From Flavobacterium sp. ASW18X (GTDB lineage: Bacteria > Bacteroidota > Bacteroidia > Flavobacteriales > Flavobacteriaceae), in contig NZ_SWKK01000009.1 of assembly GCF_005144745.1 (NCBI RefSeq), forward strand, positions 1 through 64,000: a stretch of 64,000 nucleotides of DNA, given 5' to 3'. The notes beneath the pieces are model-generated. The model saw only the letters and a list, made by a program, of their open reading frames with translations. It was not told where the DNA came from and made no database searches. Of this stretch, positions 26,603 to 35,895 are shown piece by piece (within the stretch, counting starts at the first letter, position 1; each line of letters begins with the position of its first letter). The translations under genes were made by a program, and so were the position numbers.

Positions 26603-27499
26603 CTACAGGTTATGATATGCTTTAAGTTGTTCAGGACCTTCTAGCAGAACTCTTACAATTTGTAATGTGCCGTCTGGTTTGGTGCTAATGTGCCATTTAA
26701 TCAGAGAAATTTCACCATTAACTATTTCTATCCCCGTTATACTCCTTGGGTGTACGCAGCTACCATCGTTAAAAAAAGGAATCTGCCCTGGTTCTGGAAA
26801 TCTAGGTCTATGCGTATGCCCAACAATAGTGAGCTTTAACTGATTGTTTAAAATCCATTTTTTTATACGCTTTTCTATACGAATAAGTTCTTTGTAATTT
26901 TTTGCTGGGCTCGTAGGGTCTGCAATGCCCACTACTTGCAAGGGTTTCCAAAGAATACGAACTAAAAATCTACCTACCTTCCAAAAGTTATAATTCCACC
27001 AGTCTGCTTGATGGCCATGAGTACAAAACAATTCTTGTCCGGTATCCTTATGTTGTAGCACTAAAGCCTCATGATATGTAATTCCTACAAAGAGGGATTT
27101 GTCTTCCCCATCAATGGGCTCAAAATAGCTAGAGAGGTGTTTTTCCACATATTTTTGGTCTCTATACACCATGTCATGATTGCCCCAAACCATATGTAAG
27201 CGATTTTGTAAGTGAAATTGGCGCAATAACTGATATACGTTTTTATGAGCTTCAAAAATGGATTCAAAATTTATATTTTCCCATAGTTCATCGCCATCGC
27301 CCAATTCACAATACTCAAAACCTTCTCTGTAATAATAGTTAAGAGCATGAAAGTAGATGTTTCTGTTGTTTGCAAAATCGTCTGCAAAGCTATTGTCACC
27401 CCTGTGGCAATCGCTAAAAATGACAAACTTACTTTTGTCATCAAAAGCTATTTTCCTGGCGTTTTTGTATGCTCTGTTAAGACGTTTAGTAGAAGACAT
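26603..27499 (-). CDS. Calcineurin-like metallophosphoesterase
   Basis: This 298-residue cytoplasmic protein has all metal-binding motifs of the family: SDCHRGDN, GDGDELWE, GNHDMV, THGHQADWW and VGHTHRPRFP. The pattern recalls LpxH-like and Ser/Thr phosphatase-like enzymes, with an extra helical insert (FWKVGRFLVRILWKPLQVVG) that could touch the membrane. The substrate is unknown. It stands alone between a secreted protein and a divergent GAF protein. Confidence 0.88.
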   Translation of the reverse strand: MSSTKRLNRAYKNARKIAFDDKSKFVIFSDCHRGDNSFADDFANNRNIYFHALNYYYREGFEYCELGDGDELWENINFESIFEAHKNVYQLLRQFHLQNRLHMVWGNHDMVYRDQKYVEKHLSSYFEPIDGEDKSLFVGITYHEALVLQHKDTGQELFCTHGHQADWWNYNFWKVGRFLVRILWKPLQVVGIADPTSPAKNYKELIRIEKRIKKWILNNQLKLTIVGHTHRPRFPEPGQIPFFNDGSCVHPRSITGIEIVNGEISLIKWHISTKPDGTLQIVRVLLEGPEQLKAYHNL

Positions 27500-27612
27500 G
27501 CTATGCTTTCCTTAAAGGCCTAAATATAACCCACTTTTATATAAAGAATATGTTAACATTTAACAAGCTTCAATTTTGTAATTTTACTTATTAAAGTAAG
27601 ACTAATAGGGAT

Positions 27613-29988
27613 ATGGAATCAATGTTTCCTTTAGAGAGCCCCATGAAACAGCTTATTAGCTTTAACAAACTGTTAGGGTACTATGAGCAGCAGTTAAAGA
27701 ACAAAGACGCTTCTTTGGCGCAACGGGCTAAGCATATTTTGGATGCTGTGGCACCTTATCCTGAGTTACGCGATGGGTTTGAGGATGTTGCAGTATTAGA
27801 AAAACATAGCGATATTATAGCACTGCTGTTGGCAGATGTGTTCCCTACTGTACTAACACAAAATGAGATTAAAGCAGCAGCAATTCCCTATTGTAACGTA
27901 GTCTTTAATCAGTCTAAACGATTTGAGCAATTAGTAAAAGATGCTGGTGATAACTTTTCTTTAGAAATAAGAAATATGCCAGATAAGATGCAGTACATTG
28001 TACAATGCTCTGTAATTCTCAATTTTTTCTATGGTTTTAATATAGATTTTAAACGTCCATTGTTTTACGATATTCCAGATAAAACCGGACTCATGAGGCA
28101 TTATAGAATATTATATAATGCAGACTTCATGGAGATTACACCAACCGATAAGGCGTTGAAAAAGTTTACGCAAGATGATATAGATGAGTTGTTAGAGAAT
28201 TTTGACGATTTGGAGTATTGGAAAACTAAGTTTCCGCCCAACAGTTTTGTAGTCAAAGGTTTTGTGATTGCAAATATGTTTGATGTTACTGCGGAACATT
28301 CTATATCGGAAATTAAGTCCACCTTAATCGGCAACAATAAGCGGGGTAGTGAAAACTACATGGAGGATTTTGAGAATACCTTTAAATCGCTTTTTAATAA
28401 TAAAGACATACAAGTTGGTTTTTCTGGGTATGACCAAGATTCCAATAGATTTTTAAAAATATACGGTAAAGGCATTTCAAGTTTTATCTTAAAAGATAGG
28501 GAAGATGAATCTTGTGATACCTTATTATGTGAGTCTTCTAAAGGAAAATTGTTTAAAGAACAAAACTACTTTGCCGTCTCTAATATTAAAAAATACTACG
28601 AGAAATCTGGCCACAGCCAACCCTATAAAAATTTATACGACCAAGGTTTTAGAAGCTGTATTTTAGCACCTATTTCTGATGGAGATAAACTTTTGGGGGT
28701 TCTAGAATTGGTATCTCCTAACCAAAACGACTTAAATAGTATTAATGCTACTAAGTTGGTAGATGTAATGCCATTTATAGTTTCTGCGGTATTACGTTCT
28801 ATTGAAGAAGAGAAGAATCTTATAGATGCGGTAATACAGCATGAGTGTACCACCGTTCACGATTCTGTGTATTGGAAATTTCAAGAAGAAGCAAAACGTT
28901 TTATTGCTAGAGAAGCGGTAGGCGGACAGCCTTCCTTTAAAGAAATTGTTTTTAAAGACGTCTTTCCACTATATGGGCAAATAGACATTAAGGACTCTTC
29001 TACAGAAAGGAATTTAGCCATCCAGAGAGATTTAATGATTCAGCTCGCAGAAATAAGAGATATTCTGGTAGAAGCTTTCCGACTACTGCAATTGCCTATT
29101 TATGAGGAGTTAATATTTAGGGTAGAAAGTAATTTAGACGAAATAAAAGAAACGCTACACACGAATAGCGAACAGGCGATTTTTGATTTTATTTTAGAAC
29201 ATGTTAATCCTGTACTGCATCATTTAAAAAGAGAAGACTCGCGTCTAGAAGCTCTAATACTTAAGTATGAGTCTAGCATAGATATGGGTACAGAATCGTA
29301 TTATGACCATAGGCGTAATTACGATGAAAGTGTTACAGAAATTAACCGCAGATTAGCGGCAGTTTTAGATAAAAAACAGGAGCAAGCACAAGCTATGTTT
29401 CCGCATTATTTTGAGCGTTACAAGACAGATGGTATAGAGCATAACATGTATATTGGTAGTTCTATTGCTCATGAACGCGAATTTAACTCTCTTTATTTGA
29501 GTAACTTAAGGTTGTGGCAGCTACAGGTAATGTTAGAGATGGAAAACGTTTATTACGGATTTAAATCTCAATTACCAGTAAAATTAGATGTCGCATCGTT
29601 ACTGTTAGTGTACAGTACTCCATTATCTATTCGTTTTAGAATGGATGAAAAACGTTTTGATGTAGATGGCACTTACAATGCACGGTATGAGATTATTAAA
29701 AAAAGAATTGATAAATCTTATATCAAAGGCACCAATGAACGTCTTACCCAGAAAGGTAAATTAGCCATAGTCTATTCCCAGAAAAAAGATGAGAGGGAAT
29801 ATCTAAGGTATGTTCGTTTTTTAAAGAGCAAAGGGTATTTTACCAACAATATAGAAATTGTAGAGCTAGATGGTTTACAGGGCGTTACGGGGCTAAAGGC
29901 TATCCGTGCAGAAATTCTATATCGTCATGAAAATACTCCGGAAAAAACGTACACCTATAAAGATTTGATGCAAGAAATTTCCGGATAA
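27613..29988 (+). CDS. Large GAF-domain protein
   Basis: This 791-residue soluble protein has a GAF domain at about residues 240-405 (GFRSCILAPISDGDKLLGVLELVSPNQND), flanked by long helical regions without recognised enzymatic motifs. No HATPase, GGDEF or helix-turn-helix is visible, so its output is unclear. The N-terminal helical region (YYEQQLKNKDASLAQRAKHIL) and the C-terminal part (KRIDKSYIKGTNERLTQKGK) look conserved in type with other Bacteroidota GAF proteins. It stands as a single gene, convergent with the HD-PycTM gene 13 bp away. Confidence 0.8.
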   Translation: MESMFPLESPMKQLISFNKLLGYYEQQLKNKDASLAQRAKHILDAVAPYPELRDGFEDVAVLEKHSDIIALLLADVFPTVLTQNEIKAAAIPYCNVVFNQSKRFEQLVKDAGDNFSLEIRNMPDKMQYIVQCSVILNFFYGFNIDFKRPLFYDIPDKTGLMRHYRILYNADFMEITPTDKALKKFTQDDIDELLENFDDLEYWKTKFPPNSFVVKGFVIANMFDVTAEHSISEIKSTLIGNNKRGSENYMEDFENTFKSLFNNKDIQVGFSGYDQDSNRFLKIYGKGISSFILKDREDESCDTLLCESSKGKLFKEQNYFAVSNIKKYYEKSGHSQPYKNLYDQGFRSCILAPISDGDKLLGVLELVSPNQNDLNSINATKLVDVMPFIVSAVLRSIEEEKNLIDAVIQHECTTVHDSVYWKFQEEAKRFIAREAVGGQPSFKEIVFKDVFPLYGQIDIKDSSTERNLAIQRDLMIQLAEIRDILVEAFRLLQLPIYEELIFRVESNLDEIKETLHTNSEQAIFDFILEHVNPVLHHLKREDSRLEALILKYESSIDMGTESYYDHRRNYDESVTEINRRLAAVLDKKQEQAQAMFPHYFERYKTDGIEHNMYIGSSIAHEREFNSLYLSNLRLWQLQVMLEMENVYYGFKSQLPVKLDVASLLLVYSTPLSIRFRMDEKRFDVDGTYNARYEIIKKRIDKSYIKGTNERLTQKGKLAIVYSQKKDEREYLRYVRFLKSKGYFTNNIEIVELDGLQGVTGLKAIRAEILYRHENTPEKTYTYKDLMQEISG

Positions 29989-30001
29989 ATTTTTAGGACC
30001 A

Positions 30002-31210
30002 CTAAGGGGTTGTTAACTGGTCTAGAACACGTTCTGGACCATAGAATTTTAGGGCTATAATAAAGGCGATTACAGAGAGTACCATGCCAATTGCAAATAT
30101 GGTATACGTTAATCTTAGTAATTTGTATTTTTTCTGTAGAACAACTCCTAGATAATACAAATCTTTGGTAAGATTAGAGTACACAAATGCCTTGTCTTTT
30201 ATTAATTCTTGTATAGCCCACTCATAATCTGGCAACGCCATTTTATGAAAGTTGCCAAAGAATAAAAGATTAACCTTTTTCTGTTCTACGTCTTCCTTAC
30301 TAAACTCACCACTGGTTACATTGGGCCTTGTGGCTAGTATGGCAAATATCATACTCACAATACTGAACAGTAAAAATATAGAAGTTGGTATTATTAGATA
30401 CTGGTTATACGGATTGTCTAGTTTTGGAATAAGGTTGGCTAAAACCAGAGAAATAATAATAGCATTTACAGAAAGTAAGATGTTTGCCTTGGTATCTGCA
30501 ATATCACTTAGTTTTAGGTGGTTACGCATAGTAACACGGAACATAGTTTGTATGCCACGTTCTGGACTTTCGCTCTTAAATTTTGCTTTAAGCATTTCTT
30601 TTTTGGCAATATCCTTCTCGTTCTTTTTGCGCTTTACAAGTTTTTTAATGTTTTTATCCTTGCGGGCTTGCCAATTTTCTTTAGCGTAATCCGTATAATA
30701 AAAGTGGTCTGCACGGAACATTTTTATGTTTTCTTCTCGCCATTCAGACGGGGAGTACTCTGCAATACCCAGTTGGGACAACTCCATGCGGAGTAATTCT
30801 GTGGTATCTGGGTAGCTTTTTTGTCCTAAGTGGGATGCATCTGCATCTCTAATTATCTGTTCTTCTAAATTTTGTGGCTCGTATCCTTTTTCCGTGGCCA
30901 TGATATAAGCGCAAATTTGTTCTATTTGGGCATGGTCTACTCCTTCTTTTTCCAGAAATTCGCGTGCTAGTATACAGCTGTTTTTCTCATGTTCCGTTAC
31001 GGACTTGGTGTAACCAGTATCGTGAAACCAAGCAGCAAGCAGCAACGCTTCTTTGGTTTTTGCTTTAGGTTTATAATGTTCTAAAAGCTCTTCTAAACTC
31101 TCTACTACTCGCTGCGTATGTCTAAGATTATGGTAGAGAAAATTAGGGTCTAATTCATTGGTTAATAAATCAGTAACAAAAGATTCAGCTTTTTGAAGTA
31201 TTTGCGACAT
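30002..31210 (-). CDS. HD-domain phosphohydrolase fused to a Pycsar-effector-like (PycTM) membrane domain
   Basis: This protein of about 402 residues uses the ATG at 31210; a TTG seven codons earlier is less likely. The HD domain covers about 1-200 with YHNLRHTQRVV (His31), AAWFHDTGY (His63-Asp64) and RDADASHLG, the full metal-binding set. A charged coiled linker follows (KKLVKRKKNEKDIAKKEMLKA). The C-terminal part has three hydrophobic segments (LLSVNAIIISLVLANLI, IFLLFSIVSMIFAILATR, IFAIGMVLSVIAFIIAL). It begins MRNHLKLSDIADTKANILL, characteristic of the Pycsar effector/PycTM family (DUF5706). No cyclase gene is adjacent. The cytoplasmic HD domain may degrade the nucleotide signal sensed by the membrane part (inference). 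Confidence 0.85.
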   Translation of the reverse strand: MSQILQKAESFVTDLLTNELDPNFLYHNLRHTQRVVESLEELLEHYKPKAKTKEALLLAAWFHDTGYTKSVTEHEKNSCILAREFLEKEGVDHAQIEQICAYIMATEKGYEPQNLEEQIIRDADASHLGQKSYPDTTELLRMELSQLGIAEYSPSEWREENIKMFRADHFYYTDYAKENWQARKDKNIKKLVKRKKNEKDIAKKEMLKAKFKSESPERGIQTMFRVTMRNHLKLSDIADTKANILLSVNAIIISLVLANLIPKLDNPYNQYLIIPTSIFLLFSIVSMIFAILATRPNVTSGEFSKEDVEQKKVNLLFFGNFHKMALPDYEWAIQELIKDKAFVYSNLTKDLYYLGVVLQKKYKLLRLTYTIFAIGMVLSVIAFIIALKFYGPERVLDQLTTP

Positions 31211-31260
31211 AGTTGTATATTGAATAGACAAAGTACAAAAATTAAAGATAAAGGAACGCT

Positions 31261-34200
31261 ATGAAAAAATTAATGCTAACGCTATCCATTTCTGTTTTAC
31301 TAATTGGCTGTGCCACATACCGTTCCAAATATGCAACTGGCTACACAGATGCGCCAATAACTGTGGATAAAGAGGTATCTCATACCTTTTTTCTTATTGG
31401 GGATGCAGGTTTGTCGCCCATGGGAGATATGAATAACACGTTGAAAGCGTTTAAAAATCGTCTAGATAATGCGCCAGAAAATAGTACGGCGTTGTTTTTA
31501 GGAGATAACATCTATCCCGCAGGTTTGCCAGATAAAAAAGATTCCACCATAGCTTGGCTCACAGCAAAAAATCATTTAGATGCCCAGTTGGCTACACTGA
31601 ATAACTTTAAAGGCAATAAAATATTTATTCCTGGTAATCATGATTGGTATAACGAAGGACTAGAAGGATTGGAACGCCAAGAAGAATATATACAAGAGGT
31701 ATTGGGGAGTAAAGATGTGTTTTTTCCAGAAAACGGCTGCCCTATAGAAGATATAGAAATTAATGAAGATGTTACCCTTATAACTATAGATTCAGAATGG
31801 TTTTTAGTCAATTGGGATAGACATCCAACTATTAATGATGATTGTGATATTAAAGATAGAGAGCAATTTTTGTTGGAGCTAGAAGATAAAATAAAGGATA
31901 ATAGAGATAAAACCACCATTATTGCATTACACCACCCTATGTTTACCTATGGTTCTCATGGCGGACAATTCTCTTTTAAGCAGCATTTAAAAGCAACCTC
32001 TAAAGTTCCACTTCCTATTTTTGGAACCTTGGTAAACGTACTACGTAGAACTTCTGGAGGATCTATAGAAGACCAAAGTAATAAGCGCTATAACGAATTG
32101 AAAAAGCGTGTTGTAACCTTGGCGCAATACTCAGAAAAAGTAGTGTTTGTCTCGGGTCACGAGCATACTTTACAATACATTGTAGAAGAAAATATACCGC
32201 AGATAGTAAGTGGTTCGGGTGCAAAAAAAGGATATACAAGATTGCTTAATGGTAGTAAGTTTACAACGGGTAGTCGTGGATATGCTATAATGGAAGTTTA
32301 TACAGACGGTTCTTCTAAAGTAGATTTCTACGGGGCAAATACTACTCAAGAACAACACCTTTTTAGTAGTTTGGTATTACCTCCGGACAGACAATATTTT
32401 AAATATGAGGGTGATTTAGACTTTCCTGAATACGTAAATGCATCGGTCTATACAGAAGAAGAGGTAGAGAAGACGGCTTTCTTTAAAACCTTGTGGGGCG
32501 AGCGTTACCGTAAGTACTATGCAACTCCAGTAAAGGCAAAAACGGTAGATTTAGATACCTTGTATGGTGGCTTAAAGCCAGTGCGTAAAGGGGGAGGACA
32601 TCAATCTAAGTCCTTGCGTTTAGAGGCGAAAGATGGTAGGCAGTACGTTATGCGTGCCTTAAAAAAAAGTGCAGAGCTATATTTACAAGCTTTAGCATTT
32701 AAAAATGAATATGTTATTGGGGAGTTTGAAAACACTAAAACAGAAGAAATTCTTGCCGATTTTTACACAGGCTCTCACCCATATGCTCCCTTTACTGTGG
32801 GCGAATTGTCTGACGCAGCAAACCTGTTCCATACTAACCCCAAATTGTATTATATCCCTAAGCAAAAGGCCTTAGAAGATTTTAATACCGATTTTGGGGA
32901 CGAATTGTATATGATAGAGGAACATGTGTCTGAAGGGCATGATATACCTAGTTTTGGTTATGCTGAAAAAATAGAAAGTACAGATAAGCTTTTTGAAAAA
33001 TTAAGAAAAGACGAGGAATACAAGTTAGATGCGGATAGCTATGTTCGTGCACGTTTGTTTGATATGTTAATAGGTGATTGGGACCGCCATAATGACCAAT
33101 GGCGCTGGGCGCAATTTAAGCAAGAAAATGGCGATAAAATTTTAAAGCCAATCCCAAGAGATAGAGACCAAGTGTATTCCATTATGGGCGATGGGGCTTT
33201 AATGTCTGTTGCAACCAAAATTATTCCTGGTTTACGCTTGTTCGAAGGTTTTAAAGAAGAAATAACCAGTGTTAAGGGTTTTAATTCTAGCCCTAAAACT
33301 TTTGCTTTAGATATGGCTTTATTGTCAGAAACTACGCTAGAGCAATGGGAGGAACAGGCTCGTTTTCTACAAAAGAACATTACAGAAGAGGTTATAAATC
33401 AAGGGTTGTCCAATTTTCCAGAAGAAGTGAAGGATGAGACTGTAGCAAAAATAAAACACACTTTATTAGAACGTAAAAAAGGGCTGTGGCATACAGCGAG
33501 AGACTATTTTAAAGTTTTAAATAAATACAGTGTAATTACGGGAACTGATAAGGACGATTATTTTGTAATACAATCCTTGCCAAATAATAAAGTAGATGTT
33601 AAGGTATATCGTAATAAAGGAGGTCAGAAGAAAGACTTGTTTTTTGATAAATTGTATGACCCTGAATACACCAAAGAGATTTGGGTTTATGGTTTAGATG
33701 ATGATGATATTTTTGAAGTAAACGGAAAGGGAGGTAAAATTAAAATTAGGCTAGTAGGGGGTCAGAATAATGATATTTATAAAATTAATGAACAAGCTAA
33801 AGGCGTACATGTTTATGATTTTAAAACTAAGAAAAATACATACGATGAAGCCTTTGGTGGGCATATTAATAAAATAAATGATTATGATACCAATAGTTAC
33901 CAATTCTTAAAAATAAAAGCAAGTACAAATCAATTATTACCTGCGGTTGGCTTTAATCCAGATGATGGTGTAAAAGTTGGCTTTACCAATACCTACACCT
34001 ATAATGGTTTTAGGCAGAATCCATTTACCCAACAACACGTGTTAAATGGGGCATATTACTTTGCTACCAGTGGTTTTGAGCTAGGTTATAGAGGTGAATT
34101 TCAAAATGTACTAGAAAATGTAAATCTAGAAGTAAAAGCACAATTTACCAGCCCTAATTTTACCCAGAATTTCTTTGGTTTTGGTAACGAAACAGAAAAT

Positions 34201-34962
34201 TTGGATGATGATTTAGGTTTAGACTATAATAGGGTAAAATTAAGAACCCTAGCAGTTTCACCCTCTTTTGTATGGAGAGGGCCATTGGGGTCTAAAGTAC
34301 GCTTAGGGAGTAGTTTTGAAGATATTGAAGTAGAAGAATCTGAAGGCCGATTTGTAAACGAATTTTACGTGGCTAATGGAGAGGAGAATAAGTTGCAATT
34401 TTTAGGCATAGAAGGGGAGTATAGTTATGTCAATACAGATAATGAAGCCTACCCAACAATGGGTATGGCATTCAGTTTGGTTAGTGGTTATAAGGCTAAT
34501 ATAACGGAGTCCGAAAATACGTTTGGGTACATAATTCCCAAAATTGCGTTTGACCATAGAATATCTTCTAACGGGCAATTGGTTCTGGCTACAGAATTTA
34601 AAGGGCATTTTAATATAGGTAATGGTTACGAATTTTACCAAGGGGCAACCTTGGGTGCAAGCAATGGCTTAAGAGGTTATCGTTTTCAACGTTTCACGGG
34701 TAAGACTGCCTATTCTCAAAAAACAGATTTACGTTTGAGTTTTAGAAAAAGGCGTACTAGTATTTTGCCTGTAACTCCAGGTGTTTTTGCCGGCTTTGAT
34801 TATGGGCGAGTGTGGCAACCTAATGATGCTTCTGGACAATGGCATAATAGCTATGGAGGTGGATTTTTTCTAAATGGGTCCGATTTAATTTCTGCGAATG
34901 TGAGCTTATTTAATAGTGCAGATGGTATGCGTTTTGCTTTTGGTATAGGCTTCGGGTTTTAA
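31261..34962 (+). CDS. Three-part lipoprotein: metallophosphoesterase, kinase-fold-like domain, outer-membrane barrel
   Basis: This 1233-residue protein has a lipoprotein signal peptide (LIGCATY, Cys17). Residues 40-330 are a calcineurin-like phosphoesterase (GDAG, LGDNIYP, GNHDWY at 125-130, HHPMF, GHEHT at 299-303). Residues about 430-750 carry QYVMRALKK (461-469), IGDWDRHNDQW (604-614) and PRDRDQVY (632-639). These recall the Lys, catalytic-loop and metal-Asp elements of FAM20/HipA-like kinases. From about 900 to the end are amphipathic strands ending MRFAFGIGFGF, with a surface-antigen (Omp85-like) pattern (GNGYEFYQGATLGASNGLRGYR). It is probably anchored in the outer membrane, and its substrate is unknown. 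It diverges from the HD-PycTM gene with 50 bp between starts. Confidence 0.85.
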   Translation: MKKLMLTLSISVLLIGCATYRSKYATGYTDAPITVDKEVSHTFFLIGDAGLSPMGDMNNTLKAFKNRLDNAPENSTALFLGDNIYPAGLPDKKDSTIAWLTAKNHLDAQLATLNNFKGNKIFIPGNHDWYNEGLEGLERQEEYIQEVLGSKDVFFPENGCPIEDIEINEDVTLITIDSEWFLVNWDRHPTINDDCDIKDREQFLLELEDKIKDNRDKTTIIALHHPMFTYGSHGGQFSFKQHLKATSKVPLPIFGTLVNVLRRTSGGSIEDQSNKRYNELKKRVVTLAQYSEKVVFVSGHEHTLQYIVEENIPQIVSGSGAKKGYTRLLNGSKFTTGSRGYAIMEVYTDGSSKVDFYGANTTQEQHLFSSLVLPPDRQYFKYEGDLDFPEYVNASVYTEEEVEKTAFFKTLWGERYRKYYATPVKAKTVDLDTLYGGLKPVRKGGGHQSKSLRLEAKDGRQYVMRALKKSAELYLQALAFKNEYVIGEFENTKTEEILADFYTGSHPYAPFTVGELSDAANLFHTNPKLYYIPKQKALEDFNTDFGDELYMIEEHVSEGHDIPSFGYAEKIESTDKLFEKLRKDEEYKLDADSYVRARLFDMLIGDWDRHNDQWRWAQFKQENGDKILKPIPRDRDQVYSIMGDGALMSVATKIIPGLRLFEGFKEEITSVKGFNSSPKTFALDMALLSETTLEQWEEQARFLQKNITEEVINQGLSNFPEEVKDETVAKIKHTLLERKKGLWHTARDYFKVLNKYSVITGTDKDDYFVIQSLPNNKVDVKVYRNKGGQKKDLFFDKLYDPEYTKEIWVYGLDDDDIFEVNGKGGKIKIRLVGGQNNDIYKINEQAKGVHVYDFKTKKNTYDEAFGGHINKINDYDTNSYQFLKIKASTNQLLPAVGFNPDDGVKVGFTNTYTYNGFRQNPFTQQHVLNGAYYFATSGFELGYRGEFQNVLENVNLEVKAQFTSPNFTQNFFGFGNETENLDDDLGLDYNRVKLRTLAVSPSFVWRGPLGSKVRLGSSFEDIEVEESEGRFVNEFYVANGEENKLQFLGIEGEYSYVNTDNEAYPTMGMAFSLVSGYKANITESENTFGYIIPKIAFDHRISSNGQLVLATEFKGHFNIGNGYEFYQGATLGASNGLRGYRFQRFTGKTAYSQKTDLRLSFRKRRTSILPVTPGVFAGFDYGRVWQPNDASGQWHNSYGGGFFLNGSDLISANVSLFNSADGMRFAFGIGFGF

Positions 34963-35813
34963 TTTAAGCTAAAAGAATATAAATTACCGCCCATACCGTG
35001 GCTGCGTTCATCTGAAAGAAGAAGTGTATTGTCGTCATAAAACACTACAGATTCTAACTGGCCGTTATACCCTAAATCAATTTTTTCAATATCACCTTGG
35101 GTAAAATCATCCAAGGTAAAATTGGTGATTAACCATAAATAACCATAGCTAATCAGCGCAATCTTAGAACCATCTTTAGATATGGTTGCGCTAGTTATAG
35201 AGCATTTTTGTTGATTATTGCATGTGTTCCAAGTGGCTACTAAATCTGCTTTGTAGTTTCCAGGAGTGTCAGGCACTTTAAAAACAAAGGTTTTACCATC
35301 GTATGGCCTTGCTCTATTTTTAGTGATAATGTAAAGGCTGTTGCCCCAGTGGAAAAAAGCTTCGGCATCAAAATGACGGTCTTTTTTTTTGGAAGGAATT
35401 TCTAGTTGGTTGGGGTAACTAAATTTAATCTTTTCCGCATCAATCTTATCCCCAGGTTCAACTTCTGGGTTAGGAAGTTTGTAAATCACTAAATCTTCTC
35501 TGTCGCTACTATTATTGCCAAAATCACCTATGTAAAGATTGCCAGAGTTATCTTGAGCTAGGTCTTCCCAATCTTTATTTTTTGCATTTTTTACCTCCAA
35601 ATCCTTAAGAATTTCTCCTTTGAGGTTCATTTGGGTAATTTCATCTTTATTTCCACTATCTTCTATAAGCCAAAGATTATCACCATAAATAGCCAAACCA
35701 GAGTTCTCTTTTTGGCTCGATGGTAAGTCTGTTAATACCTTTAAATTACCGCTGTTTTGGCAATTAGCTAGGGTGATACTAAAAATAAGTAATAAAAAAA
35801 GCTGTTTAACCAT
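34959..35813 (-). CDS. Lipoprotein with predicted beta-propeller
   Basis: This 284-residue lipoprotein (FSITLANCQN, Cys18) has repeated beta-strand units such as LWLIEDSGNKDEITQMNLKG, NLYIGDFGNNSSDREDLVIY and SLYIITKNRARPY, which suggest a propeller. I do not recognise a catalytic motif. The start codon lies inside a strong hairpin with a T-run (35798-35847). The 3' end overlaps the convergent phosphoesterase-barrel gene by four bases. Envelope location is likely, and function is unknown. Confidence 0.8.
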   Translation of the reverse strand: MVKQLFLLLIFSITLANCQNSGNLKVLTDLPSSQKENSGLAIYGDNLWLIEDSGNKDEITQMNLKGEILKDLEVKNAKNKDWEDLAQDNSGNLYIGDFGNNSSDREDLVIYKLPNPEVEPGDKIDAEKIKFSYPNQLEIPSKKKDRHFDAEAFFHWGNSLYIITKNRARPYDGKTFVFKVPDTPGNYKADLVATWNTCNNQQKCSITSATISKDGSKIALISYGYLWLITNFTLDDFTQGDIEKIDLGYNGQLESVVFYDDNTLLLSDERSHGMGGNLYSFSLN

Positions 35814-35847
35814 TTAATAAATTTTGTTATTAAAGTTAAACAGCTTT
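35798..35847 (-). terminator. Strong hairpin with T-run enclosing a start codon
   Basis: On the minus strand AAAGCTGTTTAAC pairs with GTTAAACAGCTTT (13 bp). The interior TTTAATAA/TTATTAAA adds 8 bp, with a 2-nt bulge that is the TG of the ATG at 35813-35811. The hairpin is followed by seven T including stem bases. It sits after the haloperoxidase-like gene (end 35896) and covers codons 1-6 of the propeller lipoprotein gene. Confidence 0.65.
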
Positions 35848-35895
35848 AGTAAGAATGACTCTATAGTTGTTGTTAGAGTTTTTATAATCTTTATA

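Noticed and set aside
27553-27565. Two TTAACA hexamers upstream of the GAF-protein gene
   Set aside because: Their spacing is 7 bp rather than 11, so they do not form a Pho-box-like array; the AT-rich context makes them likely by chance.
30002-34962. Pycsar-type defence island
   Set aside because: No nucleotide cyclase, integrase or other defence genes are adjacent; the neighbours look like envelope and housekeeping genes.
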